Shown here in pieces: positions 24,701 through 33,086 of a DNA stretch of 36,159 bases. This DNA is from Prevotella sp. (lineage in GTDB: Bacteria; Bacteroidota; Bacteroidia; Bacteroidales; Bacteroidaceae), in assembly GCA_016285055.1 (NCBI GenBank), contig JAEEPZ010000033.1, positions 1-36,159 on the forward strand, given 5' to 3'. The translations under genes and the position numbers were made by a program. Position 1 is the stretch's first letter, and each line of letters begins with the position of its first letter. The notes beneath the pieces were generated by a model, which saw only the letters and a list, made by a program, of their open reading frames with translations, did no database searches and was not told the DNA's origin.

Positions 24701-27700
24701 AGCGACCTAACATTCAACGTGGTTGCCATGACTGCACGCCGCTACGTTCCTGTCAATGGCATGGCCGTGCCCTTGTCAAAGGTGGAGGTTTATGAAGGCA
24801 GCACCCTTATAGGCGAGACGACGTCCACCGGCTCTGGATATTGGAACTTGATGTGTCCGCTTGTCAAGCCCTACAATCTCTCCGAACACAGCCTTTACGC
24901 CATCGTCACATCACCCGAGGGCCTACAGATGCAGTCTGAGAGCAAGACGGTGAAGGTGAACCGCGGCAATCTGACTCCTGTGGTGAGTTGCTGTCTGCAA
25001 TCTGACAACTTCGAACATCGGCAATTTGTCTTCAAGTGGGACTTCCGCACCAATGAGGTGACGCCAACGTATGCCGCACTTACAACTGCGGCTTTCAATG
25101 ACTGCAGTCAGACCTTTGAGGTGAATTTCTACGATGAAAACGATATGGTGGCCAACGACACCACCGTCATCCGTGACTTGACACTCTATGTCAAGACATC
25201 ACGTGGCGATGTGCGCACATATCCCCTTCATTACAGTGAGCGCCACAAGAGTTGGTGGCTGCATCTGGACTGGCATGACCGTCTGCCCATCAATGTAGAC
25301 CTGGACTACACCGTCGTTGCAGGTGTGGCATTAGACCGCCAGCAATTGGAAGACGCGATAGCTGAGGCAGAGGCTATCTATGAGGAGAATCGCCAGATGA
25401 TAAAGGAAGTCTATGCATCCTTTACACCTGAAGGACTGGATGCCGAGCAGGAGGCCGCTTTCCGCGAACTTGACAATCTGCTTGGCAGGGATGACCTTGA
25501 CGATGCAGCCCTGGCACGCCGAGACAGCCTGTTCAACGTTATTATCGACGATCCTGACATCATTGCCAAGGCCGAGGCCAAATATGCCGTCGACTTTAGC
25601 GAGGTGGATGCTCTATACAACTCACTCGACCCCAGCAATCCTGATCCGGAGACAGTGCTGCTCATCAGTAGGAGAACAAAAGAAATTATGGCCGCAGCCA
25701 CTCAGCCTGACGATATTCCCAGCGAGGAGGAGATGGCAGCAGAACGGGCATACATGCAGGCACTGACCGACAGTATCGTTACGCACGCTGGAGTATTCCG
25801 TGATGTAATGCTCAATAGCATGGAATGGCTTGTGCAGACAACTGACACCACTGCCCTTCAGAAGCCTGAAGACGGTTACACTGAGGTGGTAAGCTGGGAT
25901 GATGGCTACCAGGAAATCAGCTACAAGAAGCTCAACAGCATTGACGGCGAACAATTAGTGGCCGAAGGCTACACAGCATACCCAATGACCGATGGTACCT
26001 TCATCTATCTCCGTAAGGATGGCGAAACCATGAGTTATATTGATGGCAAGACCTCGATGCTTTGTTCCGTGAAGACAATTGTCGATGACTCATCTGTCAC
26101 GAATGCCGTCGCCAGCCGTCGTGCTGCTACTAAGGGTAAGAATCCTCTACTTGTATTGGATTGTTTCAATAAGTTGAGAAGTTCCGCCATGAAGCTTTGG
26201 AAACAGGAAGAACAGCTGAAGGACGCTACGGACGAGTATGGCTTTTTCAAGACGACATTCAGCACTATCGAAGAATGTTGTTCTAGCACGAAGGATGCAC
26301 TTGGATGCATTTACGACGGGGCAATGGCTCTGCTACAGCCTTTTGTTGATGAAGATACTAAGAAGTGTGTAGAGCAGGGTGAGGCCGACTTGAAAAGCGC
26401 CAAGGATGAAGTGGATAAGTGGAAACAGAAGATAGCCGACAAAAAGGCAACCATCACCCAAAAGGAAAAGTATATAAAGACATTGGAACGTAACGAAAAG
26501 ATGCTGGCCGAGTGTGTGGAGAACGGCAAGAATCCCCTCTTCATGACCGAGATGGCGGATGAATTGAAAACCGTGCGCAACGGAATAAAAGCGGCTAACG
26601 ATGAAAAGATACTATATGAAAATTTCATCAAGGACTTCTTGAACCCCCAGCTCGAAGAAGCGAAGGTGGCAGTAAGAAATGCCAAGAAATTCCTCAATGG
26701 TATAAAAAAGAGTCAGAATTTTGTGTTGCGTCTGATTACCAAACTTCCACGTAACTTCAGAGCGCTACTTGCAGTGGGAAGCCGTAAAGCCCTCGAAATT
26801 GGAGGTGGTATTGCCAGGTTCCTCGGCACGCCCGTCGGTGGTGTATTCAAGGTTGCACCTTTAGCTTTCCTGATTACCGACAACATACTTGATGCCGATC
26901 AGTGGAAATTCCTATCCGACTATATTGAGGCCAAGCTGCCCTGTCCGGGCGAAGCAGACAAGGCACAACAGGTTTATGAGGCCACTAAGGCCAAACGCAT
27001 CCAGCACACCCTTATCGACGTCAGTCAGGTATCACTTGACTTGGCTACACTCATTGCCGACTTCACTGCTGGTACGGTGCCTGTCGCTTCTGCCTCCTGG
27101 TGGATCAAATTGGCGGGCGAAATTACTTCCATCATAACGGCCATCTACCATCCGCGCAGTTCTACAGACGACCAGGATATGATTCGCAATCGTATCGACG
27201 CATTGAAGTGTGATAAGAAGCCCGATCCAGATCCCACAAATCCTCCAACGCCAGCTGTTGACAGCAATGGCATACCAGAGAGTGCCTGGCAGTCGGGCAG
27301 GCTGGGAGGTGCAGCGATAAGGTATAACCATCCAAATTGGAATTTCAACAACGTGTATTACGTTTTTGACCCCTCTGGCTATGTCTACGAGGCTGTGAAC
27401 TCCAACCGCGTGGAGGGCGTCACCACCACGTGCTACTACAAGGAGACGAAGGAGGATATGTATGGCGACTTCTATGACGAGGCTGTGCTCTGGGACGCTG
27501 AGAACTATGCCCAGGAGAACCCGCTCTTTACCGATGCCGACGGCCGCTACCAGTGGGATGTGCCCACAGGCCTGTGGCAGGTGAAGTACGAGAAGCAGGG
27601 CTATGAGACGACCTACAGCGACTGGCTGCCCGTGCCGCCGCCGCAATTAGAGGTGAACGTGGGCATCACGCAGATGAAGCAGCCCAACGTGCAGAAGGTG

Positions 27701-28729
27701 AAGGCATGCGAGGACGGCATCGACATCGCCTTCGACAAGTACATGCGCCCGAACACACTGAAGACCGAGAACATCTTCGTCACCAAGGGCGGACAGACCG
27801 TCAGCGGCAGGATAGAGCTGCTCAATGCTGAGAGCGGCTATCAGACGCCCGACTCGATGTATGCCTCGAAGGTGCGCTTCGTGCCGAGTAACGCTAACCT
27901 GAACGTCAATGACAAGGTGCAGCTGACCGTCAGGCGTACTGTCGAGAGCTATGCCGGCGTGCCGATGGAGCAGGACTTCACCCAGCAGTTCACTGTGGAG
28001 CAGCGCATCGATGCCCTCGTGGCTGACTCGCTGGTGAACATTGAGGAGGGTGGCAATGCCGTCGTCACCGTGAAGGCTGTGCCCGCCGCCGCTGCCAAGG
28101 GCAAGAAGGTGCTGGTGAGCAGCAGCGATGCCGGAGCAGTGGCTGTGGCTCAGCAGGAGACCACGCTTGACCAGAACGGCGAGGCGAAGGTGTCACTCAG
28201 CGCCCTGGCTCAAGGAACGAGCATCGTGCGTTTCACCCTGACCGATGAGGAGGAGCTGACCACGACAACGCTCGTCACCGTGCGCAACCAGCAGCAGATG
28301 CAGGTGGCCACGCCGCGCTCGTCGAAGATCAACGGCGTCACCCTTTACATCGGCTCTGAGATACGCCTGACATGCGCCACCAGCGGCGCCACCATCCTCT
28401 ACACGCTCGACGGCTCGTGTCCCTGCGCTCCCGAGAGCGGCAAGGTGCTGACCTACACCGGGCCCATCGTGCTGACCGGCGACAGCATCCACATCAAGGC
28501 GATGGCCGTGGCACCGGGCATGGAAGACAGTCCCGTGGTGGAGTTCAGCTACAAGGGCATCGCGCGGCCCGACGGCATCGAGGCACCCACTGTGCCCGAC
28601 GGCTCGCCCGCTGACGAAGACCAGCCCCGACTGTTCTTCCGTCTCAACGGACAGCGCATCACTCATCCCGAGCGCGGCGTCACCATCGAGCGCCAAGGCT
28701 CATCGGTGAAGAAGGTCGTGGTGGAATAA
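21707..28729 (+). CDS. Giant mosaic secreted protein (2340 aa) with InlB-like, LRR, Ig-like and coiled-coil modules
   Basis: Order of modules: signal peptide (1-19); two InlB-B/repeat-like domains (about 24-105 and 135-215, GYEFTVQAYPATGFKFMGW); a short LRR_5 block (about 278-400); a palindromic-element insert (about 503-516, YLPSLEEGSGVGITW); a carboxypeptidase-regulatory-like domain (about 580-660); Ig-like beta domains (about 890-1085); an acidic helical region (about 1208-1365); a long lysine/glutamate-rich coiled coil (about 1485-1665); two hydrophobic helical stretches (about 1670-1728 and 1773-1815); a DPSGYVYEAV domain and SbsA-type Ig (about 1889-2100); a chitobiase-like domain (about 2195-2285, ILYTLDGS); and a T9SS-like tail (FFRLNGQRITHPERGV). 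The helical middle is markedly more AT-rich than both ends, as if inserted. The start is set by the signal peptide. Probably in one operon with the BspA-like gene. Function unknown; adhesion is plausible. Confidence 0.87.
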   Translation: MKRILSFCMFLLLQLAAHAQDTKYTVTLNVPENGTLSAYAGIKSGDYISRRSEFAAGEEVHLTGSLKAEYSSTGWTDEQGRQVCDSLHYIFTMPARNVVLTGHTTYDPANPPGPREDGYTDTWNRLYLRSNPEYGGAFTWGLGAESAQNWLVWTGYEFTVQAYPATGFKFMGWQLDGEIVSTDNPYTFIMPERDMTLYAMYDYDPETPANPHGNVWNKESGELIISEFVPGYLYNKVTDVTSRDPWHSDWDLIKSAIIDGPSTDASLTYDYPVDIRAITYSANNVEYVDYSRTSGITKVTTGCFSKKSLKQVVLPATITTIGEYAFYNCESLTDVTCFATTPPTFEGKMPGDNGYDKNSYYVKWAFADLNLDNIIVHVPAEAVPLYQEARGWKEFMILPITTGVQKLTVSLPQTGSYKDMFLELVNTKTLQSQRYVITSATSYTFNNLIKGTQHCLYLKNQRGDVLGTVEGIDIQDKDLQVSFADLKTPIDVALRLQLPNGNYLPSLEEGSGVGITWTDRQGTYLGQGATLSDQLEGTQVVAKVKLDETLGRQYQNPADTLFNVSKGTALTIPLAAIPQLTLSGTVTAESTGNTVRGATVTVGQMLNGAYPVTQIVKTDIDGHWTLAVYDVPTTVTVSHSDYLKASVNATALPADEPLDVVLKDITGTIVDIDLSYTAAVADSEEAVTEEGYSQPENITYTVYDETHGKELTDISSQYPILVLLGDELAGGTRLRITATSITGDFMPITTTCTVDSSARATAIFGIKEMGQLKATFEMTDNTQVMGVLYDGDGQLVGWAPYKDTELTATRLGDGDYTLVTMGYSQLFTSVSSLDNLLSLNGMDEQQMVMNEVTIRSGRITKVTNHSIPVLDEDRFRYTSDATSVSVNKSEVTVGSYVTVRAELGFKPAYVDALSKVRLQFDIPEGCEYVDGSMMVGNHTAACEQEDRRITVLIEDLNDGVRFCVVPTQGGFHEISAGTRFHVNGVTTIQPIGAVSFKASDLTFNVVAMTARRYVPVNGMAVPLSKVEVYEGSTLIGETTSTGSGYWNLMCPLVKPYNLSEHSLYAIVTSPEGLQMQSESKTVKVNRGNLTPVVSCCLQSDNFEHRQFVFKWDFRTNEVTPTYAALTTAAFNDCSQTFEVNFYDENDMVANDTTVIRDLTLYVKTSRGDVRTYPLHYSERHKSWWLHLDWHDRLPINVDLDYTVVAGVALDRQQLEDAIAEAEAIYEENRQMIKEVYASFTPEGLDAEQEAAFRELDNLLGRDDLDDAALARRDSLFNVIIDDPDIIAKAEAKYAVDFSEVDALYNSLDPSNPDPETVLLISRRTKEIMAAATQPDDIPSEEEMAAERAYMQALTDSIVTHAGVFRDVMLNSMEWLVQTTDTTALQKPEDGYTEVVSWDDGYQEISYKKLNSIDGEQLVAEGYTAYPMTDGTFIYLRKDGETMSYIDGKTSMLCSVKTIVDDSSVTNAVASRRAATKGKNPLLVLDCFNKLRSSAMKLWKQEEQLKDATDEYGFFKTTFSTIEECCSSTKDALGCIYDGAMALLQPFVDEDTKKCVEQGEADLKSAKDEVDKWKQKIADKKATITQKEKYIKTLERNEKMLAECVENGKNPLFMTEMADELKTVRNGIKAANDEKILYENFIKDFLNPQLEEAKVAVRNAKKFLNGIKKSQNFVLRLITKLPRNFRALLAVGSRKALEIGGGIARFLGTPVGGVFKVAPLAFLITDNILDADQWKFLSDYIEAKLPCPGEADKAQQVYEATKAKRIQHTLIDVSQVSLDLATLIADFTAGTVPVASASWWIKLAGEITSIITAIYHPRSSTDDQDMIRNRIDALKCDKKPDPDPTNPPTPAVDSNGIPESAWQSGRLGGAAIRYNHPNWNFNNVYYVFDPSGYVYEAVNSNRVEGVTTTCYYKETKEDMYGDFYDEAVLWDAENYAQENPLFTDADGRYQWDVPTGLWQVKYEKQGYETTYSDWLPVPPPQLEVNVGITQMKQPNVQKVKACEDGIDIAFDKYMRPNTLKTENIFVTKGGQTVSGRIELLNAESGYQTPDSMYASKVRFVPSNANLNVNDKVQLTVRRTVESYAGVPMEQDFTQQFTVEQRIDALVADSLVNIEEGGNAVVTVKAVPAAAAKGKKVLVSSSDAGAVAVAQQETTLDQNGEAKVSLSALAQGTSIVRFTLTDEEELTTTTLVTVRNQQQMQVATPRSSKINGVTLYIGSEIRLTCATSGATILYTLDGSCPCAPESGKVLTYTGPIVLTGDSIHIKAMAVAPGMEDSPVVEFSYKGIARPDGIEAPTVPDGSPADEDQPRLFFRLNGQRITHPERGVTIERQGSSVKKVVVE
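23214..23252 (+). repeat. Palindromic element in frame inside the giant gene
   Basis: CTCCCCTCCCTTGAGGAGGG followed by a G-rich tail (TCGGGGGTGGGC). It codes YLPSLEEGSGVGITW and has the same layout as the copies at 10280 and 13542. Confidence 0.85.
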
Positions 28730-28744
28730 AGAGTGGTGTATGTG

Positions 28745-28762
28745 GTGCACGTATTCGTGCAC
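28745..28762 (+). other. Small hairpin after the giant gene
   Basis: GTGCACG (28745-28751) and CGTGCAC (28756-28762) form a perfect 7-bp stem with a TATT loop, 15 nt after the stop codon. There is no T-run, so it is not by itself a standard terminator. Confidence 0.5.
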
Positions 28763-28791
28763 ACCTGCCAACTGAAAAAGCAGAAGAACCA

Positions 28792-28843
28792 AAGAAAGAC
28801 GGGAAAAACCTCCTATTACTAGAAGGTTTTTCCCGTCTTTCTT
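28792..28843. terminator. Bidirectional terminator with a 23-bp stem
   Basis: Arms 28792-28814 and 28821-28843 pair over 23 positions with a single G-T wobble, closing a 6-nt loop (ATTACT). The stem has an A-rich 5' side and T-rich 3' side (GGTTTTTCCCGTCTTTCTT), so it works in both directions. It lies between the rightward giant gene and the leftward esterase, which converge here. Confidence 0.9.
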
Positions 28844-28927
28844 GTGTAATCTGTGGCCGCTTTTAGGTTTTGCCAGGCGCAAAGCGGAAAAACGCACAAT
28901 GGCTGCTTCAACTGGACTCAGGACGCT

Positions 28928-30118
28928 CTACTTGAATATCATCTGGGCAAACATCGTGAGGTAGATGCGCCAGTTGCGCCAGATGTGCCCGCCGTCGTTC
29001 TCGTAGTATTCGTAGTGATACTGGTGGTCATCGAGGTACTTGCGCAACCCCTGATTCGCTTGCATAAGGAAATCCTGGCTGCCGATAGCTATCCAGAAGA
29101 GCTTGGGCTTTGAGGCGAAGAGGTCGGCCATCTGCTTGTCGTATTTCTCCTTGTCATTGGCTGATGCTCCCGGCCTGCCATTGGCGTTGTTTCCTGGTAC
29201 GAACACTGCTGCCGACTGCAAACCGTAGTAGTCGAAAGCGTTAGGATAGAGGCGTGAGATGCCAAAGGTGTGTCCGCCGCCCATCGACAGTCCTGTCACT
29301 GCACGGCCTGAGCGCTTGGCGATGGTCTGGTAGTGAGCATCTACGTAGTTGACGATGTCCATGAAGCTTTCCTCCATCGATGCCTTGGCGCCACGGTCGC
29401 GGAAGGCGTTGCCGTCGGGGGTGTACATGCCCTCGTGCCACCAGCCGGGAGCGGCGTTGCACGTAGGATTGCCGTTGGGCATCACCACAATCATCGGCAC
29501 GCACTTGCCTTCGGCGATGAGGTTGTCCATGATCTGCGACGTGCGCCCCAGGTCGCCCCAGGCGGTCTCGTCGCCGCCATGACCGTGCAGCAGATACATC
29601 ACGGGAAACTTCTTCTTACCGTCGTAGGTGGGCGGCAGATAGACCGTCATGCGGCGCTGCTGTCCCAGCGTCGGACTGTCGTACCACACTCTTGACAGCG
29701 TTCCGTGCGGCACGTCGTTCACGGAGTAGAGATGACCCTTGTCGTCGTTTGACTTCGACACGATAAAGATGTTGCTGAGTGTCGAGATGTCGCGGTTCAC
29801 ATAGCTGTTGGCCGGGTCGATAAAGCGCTGTCCGTCCACTGTGAGGCTGTATGAATACAGCTCCGGGCCCAGAGGCTCTGTCGTCACCGTCCACACGCCG
29901 TTGTCGCCCTTGGTCATGGTCAGCCGCTTGTTGCTGATCTCGTTGAAGTCACCGTTGACACTCACCTCCTGTGCCGAGGGGTCGAAGAAGTTGAATGTCA
30001 CTGTCCCGTCGGCATTGATGACGGGCGATTTCACTCGTGGGCGCTGGCCCAGCTGCTGCTGCGCCATGCTGCCGACTGCCATGAGGCTGACGACAGCCAT
30101 GATAAATAGTCGTTTCAT
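28928..30118 (-). CDS. Exported CE1-type esterase with N-terminal CBM48-like domain
   Basis: A 396-residue secreted esterase of the feruloyl/acetyl-xylan esterase (CE1, esterase D) type. Signal peptide 1-19 (MKRLFIMAVVSLMAVGSMA); an early-set/CBM48-like domain (about 30-125, VTFNFFDPSAQEVSVNGDFN); then an alpha/beta hydrolase (about 150-396). The nucleophile is Ser278 in GLSMGGG and the catalytic His is His378 in GGHIWRNW; the acid is probably the Asp of IGSQDFL. This layout is common in Bacteroidetes xylan-utilisation loci, but no susCD or glycoside hydrolase is in the window, so the natural ester is uncertain. It is the last gene of a leftward run, 16 bp after the Gfo/Idh/MocA gene, ending at the 23-bp terminator. 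Confidence 0.91.
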   Translation of the reverse strand: MKRLFIMAVVSLMAVGSMAQQQLGQRPRVKSPVINADGTVTFNFFDPSAQEVSVNGDFNEISNKRLTMTKGDNGVWTVTTEPLGPELYSYSLTVDGQRFIDPANSYVNRDISTLSNIFIVSKSNDDKGHLYSVNDVPHGTLSRVWYDSPTLGQQRRMTVYLPPTYDGKKKFPVMYLLHGHGGDETAWGDLGRTSQIMDNLIAEGKCVPMIVVMPNGNPTCNAAPGWWHEGMYTPDGNAFRDRGAKASMEESFMDIVNYVDAHYQTIAKRSGRAVTGLSMGGGHTFGISRLYPNAFDYYGLQSAAVFVPGNNANGRPGASANDKEKYDKQMADLFASKPKLFWIAIGSQDFLMQANQGLRKYLDDHQYHYEYYENDGGHIWRNWRIYLTMFAQMIFK

Positions 30119-30134
30119 GTTCTGTTTCTTTTTT

Positions 30135-31178
30135 TTATGAGTCCATTGGGTAGCGGACGCCCCACTTCTGGCGCAGGCCGTCCATCAATTCCATGATGTA
30201 GAGTGTCTCGTCGTGGGGCATTTCGCGGGGTTCGAGCAGTCCGGCGGCGAGGGCGTCGCGACAGGCCAGGAACTGATACTCGTAGCCCGTGATCTGCTGC
30301 GGCACGCGGATGGTCTCGACGTAAGTCCTGTTCGGCCCGTTGACGGTGATGGTCTGCGGGTTGTTGATGTTGTCGATGATGAGGTTGCCCTCTGTGCCGG
30401 CGATGACACCGATGTTGTCGCCCACACACTGTGCCGACGACTGTACGTTGGCGAGGATGCCGTCCTTGAGGATGATGGTGATGGCGTTGGTCAGGTCCAT
30501 GCCCGTGGCCGATTTCACGCAGTGGCCGTTGATAGAAATAATCTCTGTGGATAGTGGGGCGGCATCTGCGGCAGGGTCTATGCAGAACATCCGCACGAAG
30601 TTCAGCGCATAGACTCCAAGGTCGAGCAGCGCACCGCCGCAGAGGTCGGGCCGCATGATGCGCGCTTTGTCGCCCATCGAGTAGCCGAGGGTGGCCGTGA
30701 CAAGGCGTGGCGTGCCGATGCGGCCGTCGGCAATGAGCTTGCGCACGATGCCCACGGCAGGTTGGTAGCGTGTCCAGATGGCCTCGGCGAGGAACACCTT
30801 CCGCTCGTGGGCCAGGGCAATGATGTCGCGGGCCTGACGGGCATTGGCCATAAACGCTTTCTCCACGAGGCAGGGCTTGCCTGCCAGAAGAGCCTCACGC
30901 GTCACATCGTAATGATGCGAGTGGGGCGTGCCGACATAGACTAAGTCTACGTCAGGGTCGGCTATCAGCTCGGCGTATGACCCGTAGGCCTTCGCGATGC
31001 CCCACTTTGCGGCAAAGGCTTGTGCCGTCTCTAACTTTCTGGAGCCCACGGCGTAGGCCTCGCAGCAGGAGGCGGCAGGGAGAGGGCTGACGGAGGAATG
31101 AAACTCCTTGCTCAGTCCGTTCAAGGTGATGGCAGCCTTCTCGGCTATCCATCCCGTTCCAATAATACCTACCCGCAT
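30135..31178 (-). CDS. Gfo/Idh/MocA-family NAD(P)-dependent oxidoreductase
   Basis: A 347-residue cytoplasmic oxidoreductase. The N-terminal Rossmann fold starts GIIGTGWIA; the region VYVGTPHSHHYDVTREALLAGKPCLVEKA matches the family's dinucleotide/substrate boundary, where EKP is usual and EKA is seen here. The C-terminal alpha/beta domain contains GGALLDLGVYALNF. Residues about 24-42 (FHSSVSPLPAASCCEAYAV) include a serine/proline-rich stretch between helix A and strand B that looks longer than usual, possibly a degenerate insertion. Family members oxidise sugars, inositols or dihydrodiols (trans-1,2-dihydrodiol dehydrogenase-like). It lies 13 bp after the nitroreductase and 16 bp before the esterase, so one operon is likely. 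Substrate unknown. Confidence 0.9.
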   Translation of the reverse strand: MRVGIIGTGWIAEKAAITLNGLSKEFHSSVSPLPAASCCEAYAVGSRKLETAQAFAAKWGIAKAYGSYAELIADPDVDLVYVGTPHSHHYDVTREALLAGKPCLVEKAFMANARQARDIIALAHERKVFLAEAIWTRYQPAVGIVRKLIADGRIGTPRLVTATLGYSMGDKARIMRPDLCGGALLDLGVYALNFVRMFCIDPAADAAPLSTEIISINGHCVKSATGMDLTNAITIILKDGILANVQSSAQCVGDNIGVIAGTEGNLIIDNINNPQTITVNGPNRTYVETIRVPQQITGYEYQFLACRDALAAGLLEPREMPHDETLYIMELMDGLRQKWGVRYPMDS

Positions 31179-31191
31179 GGTCAGAAGGCAT

Positions 31192-31794
31192 TTAGTAGAA
31201 CTTCACGATGTCATCCAACTGACGGTGGCGTGGCTGCACAGGTTCAGCGGCACGATAGCCGAGGGCGATGACGGCCATGACAGCCTCTGTGTCGGGGATG
31301 GCAAACACCTCGCGCAGCTTGTCGGCCTCGCGCATACCCATGATGAGTGTGTCGAAGCCCATGGCGCGGGCCTTCAGCACGAGGTAGCAGTTAGACAGGC
31401 CGTTGTCGTAGGCGCCCCATCCGTCGCCCACCTCGTTGGCAGGGTTGCCACGGAAAAAGCCGCTCTTGCCGCGCTCGAAGGTTGAGACGATGAGCACCGG
31501 AGCATCTTTGATGCGCTCCTTGTTGCCGCCGACCAGGTTCTGCACGGCTGCCACCTTCTCGGGGCTTATGGCCACGTAGTATTTCGTTGGCTGCTGGTTG
31601 GCCCACGACGGCGCCTCCTGCACAGCCACCATCAGCTGGCGCACCTCCGCCTCGCTGATTTTCTTCGTAGCATCGTAGCTGCGGATGCTGCGTCGGCTCA
31701 TTAACACTTCATCAAACGATGGTGATTTCACTTGCGCACTGCCTGGCAGCACCATCAGTGCAGCCAAGGTGGTCAAAACAAATAGTCTTTTCAT
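31192..31794 (-). CDS. Nitroreductase-family protein with a signal peptide
   Basis: A 200-residue member of the FMN-dependent nitroreductase superfamily. The flavin-binding opening SFDEVLMSRRSIRSYDATKKIS, the APSWANQQPTKYYV segment and GAYDNGLSNCYLVLKARAMGFDT are typical. The start at 31794 gives a clear signal peptide (MKRLFVLTTLAALMVLPGSAQ), unusual for a family whose members are mostly cytoplasmic. A cytoplasmic start further in is unlikely, since the next Met (in VLMSRRS) would cut the first helix. It is followed at 13 bp by the Gfo/Idh/MocA gene and lies about 100 bp downstream of the Zn-dehydrogenase. No exact TAnnTTTG box was found upstream. Substrate and true location unknown. Confidence 0.87.
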   Translation of the reverse strand: MKRLFVLTTLAALMVLPGSAQVKSPSFDEVLMSRRSIRSYDATKKISEAEVRQLMVAVQEAPSWANQQPTKYYVAISPEKVAAVQNLVGGNKERIKDAPVLIVSTFERGKSGFFRGNPANEVGDGWGAYDNGLSNCYLVLKARAMGFDTLIMGMREADKLREVFAIPDTEAVMAVIALGYRAAEPVQPRHRQLDDIVKFY

Positions 31795-31896
31795 GGTTGT
31801 TAAGTCAATATTTGGTTTGGTTTGGAAATAATACAAGTTTCGTATGATCAACCCTTACGCCTCGTTTCCTTACTCAACTTGCGAAGGTGGAGTTGT

Positions 31897-32916
31897 TTAG
31901 AACTCTACCAGGATGCGGAACACCTTGCCGGGGTTCTGGCTCCACCAGCGCATGGTGTCGAGTGCCTCTTCCGGCTTGACTATGCGTGTGATCAGCTCGT
32001 CAACAGGGCAATTGCCGCGCTCCATGTAGCGGATGACGGCGCGGAAATCCTCGGGCATGGCATTGCGTGAGCCGCGGATGTCGAGCTCTTTCTGCACGAA
32101 GAACTTCGTCTGCAGCGACACCTCGCTCTTGGCGTAGCCTATGCAGGCCACGCGGCCTGTGAAGGCCACTTCGTTGATGGCCATCTGATAGGTCGGCACG
32201 CTGCCCACGGCCTCGATGACCACGTCGGGGCCGAAGCCGCCGGTGATGTCCATTAGCTGCTGGTGCACGTCGCCTTTTAGCGTGTTCACGGCGTAGGTGG
32301 CGCCCATCTGCTTAGCCAAGGCCAGCTTCTCGTCGTCGATGTCGGCAGCGATGACGGTGGCGCCGCGCAGTGCTGAGCGCACGATGGCACCCATGCCTAC
32401 CATGCCGCAGCCGATGACCATCACCACGTCGATGTCGGTCACCTGTGCGCGGTTGACAGCATGGAAGCCCACGCTCATCGGCTCGATGAGAGCGCTGTCG
32501 CGTGCCGACAGACTGCCAGCGGGGATGATTTTCTGCCAGGGCAGGACGATGAACTCGCGCATGGCACCGTTGCGCTGCACGCCCAGTGTCTCGTTGTGCT
32601 GGCAGGCGTTGACACGGTGGTTGCGGCAGGAGGCGCACTTGCCACAGTTGGTGTAGGGGTTGACGGTGACGGTCATGCCAACGGTGAGACTGTCAGGCAC
32701 GCCTTCACCGACGGCCTCGATGGTGGCGCCCACCTCGTGGCCGGGGATGACAGGATTGAGGGCCATGCCGTTGCGACCCATGAAGGTGTTGATGTCGGAG
32801 CCGCAGAAGCCCACATAACGAAGGCGCAGCAGCACTTCGCCGAAGGCGGGAGCCTGTGGCGCGTCCATATCAATGATGTTCAGCTCTTGGCTGTGTGTGA
32901 TTTGGATAGCTTTCAT
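31897..32916 (-). CDS. Zinc-dependent medium-chain (sorbitol/threonine-type) dehydrogenase
   Basis: A 339-residue NAD(P)-dependent dehydrogenase. Catalytic zinc ligands: Cys in GFCGSD and His-Glu in PGHEVG. The structural-zinc cysteine cluster is CGKCASCRNHRVNAC. The Rossmann fold shows VIGCGMVGMGA, and AADIDDEKLALAKQMGA holds the cofactor-selecting acidic residue, favouring NAD. These features place it with the threonine/sorbitol/galactitol-phosphate-type dehydrogenases. Its neighbours are a FucP-type symporter and an amidohydrolase, so I infer it oxidises the imported sugar or a product of it. It has its own candidate promoter (32996-33003) with repeated half-sites overlapping it. L-fucose as substrate is a guess from context. 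Confidence 0.88.
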   Translation of the reverse strand: MKAIQITHSQELNIIDMDAPQAPAFGEVLLRLRYVGFCGSDINTFMGRNGMALNPVIPGHEVGATIEAVGEGVPDSLTVGMTVTVNPYTNCGKCASCRNHRVNACQHNETLGVQRNGAMREFIVLPWQKIIPAGSLSARDSALIEPMSVGFHAVNRAQVTDIDVVMVIGCGMVGMGAIVRSALRGATVIAADIDDEKLALAKQMGATYAVNTLKGDVHQQLMDITGGFGPDVVIEAVGSVPTYQMAINEVAFTGRVACIGYAKSEVSLQTKFFVQKELDIRGSRNAMPEDFRAVIRYMERGNCPVDELITRIVKPEEALDTMRWWSQNPGKVFRILVEF

Positions 32917-32995
32917 TTTAAAACTTGAATATTTATCTTATGTTCTAATCTTATTTTGAATTGTTCATGGATATTATGAAGTCTGCTACGCTGCG

Positions 32996-33049
32996 CAAAT
33001 ATACGTGAATGACACGCAAATGTTTCGTGAATTACTAGTCATTCGCGAA
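32996..33049 (-). promoter_or_regulatory. Promoter and candidate operator of the Zn-dehydrogenase gene
   Basis: A minus-strand TATATTTG box (32996-33003) matches TAnnTTTG. Directly upstream lie three related half-sites: CGTGAATGAC (33004-33013), CGTGAAT (33026-33032) and inverted GTCATTCGCG (33039-33048). The latter two form the inverted repeat TTCGTGAAT / ATTCGCGAA with an 8-bp spacer and one mismatch. Such a layout suits a dimeric sugar-responsive regulator. No regulator gene is adjacent. Confidence 0.5.
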
Positions 33050-33086
33050 TATCTAAATTCTATAGTATCTTGCCTGAAGTCTATAG

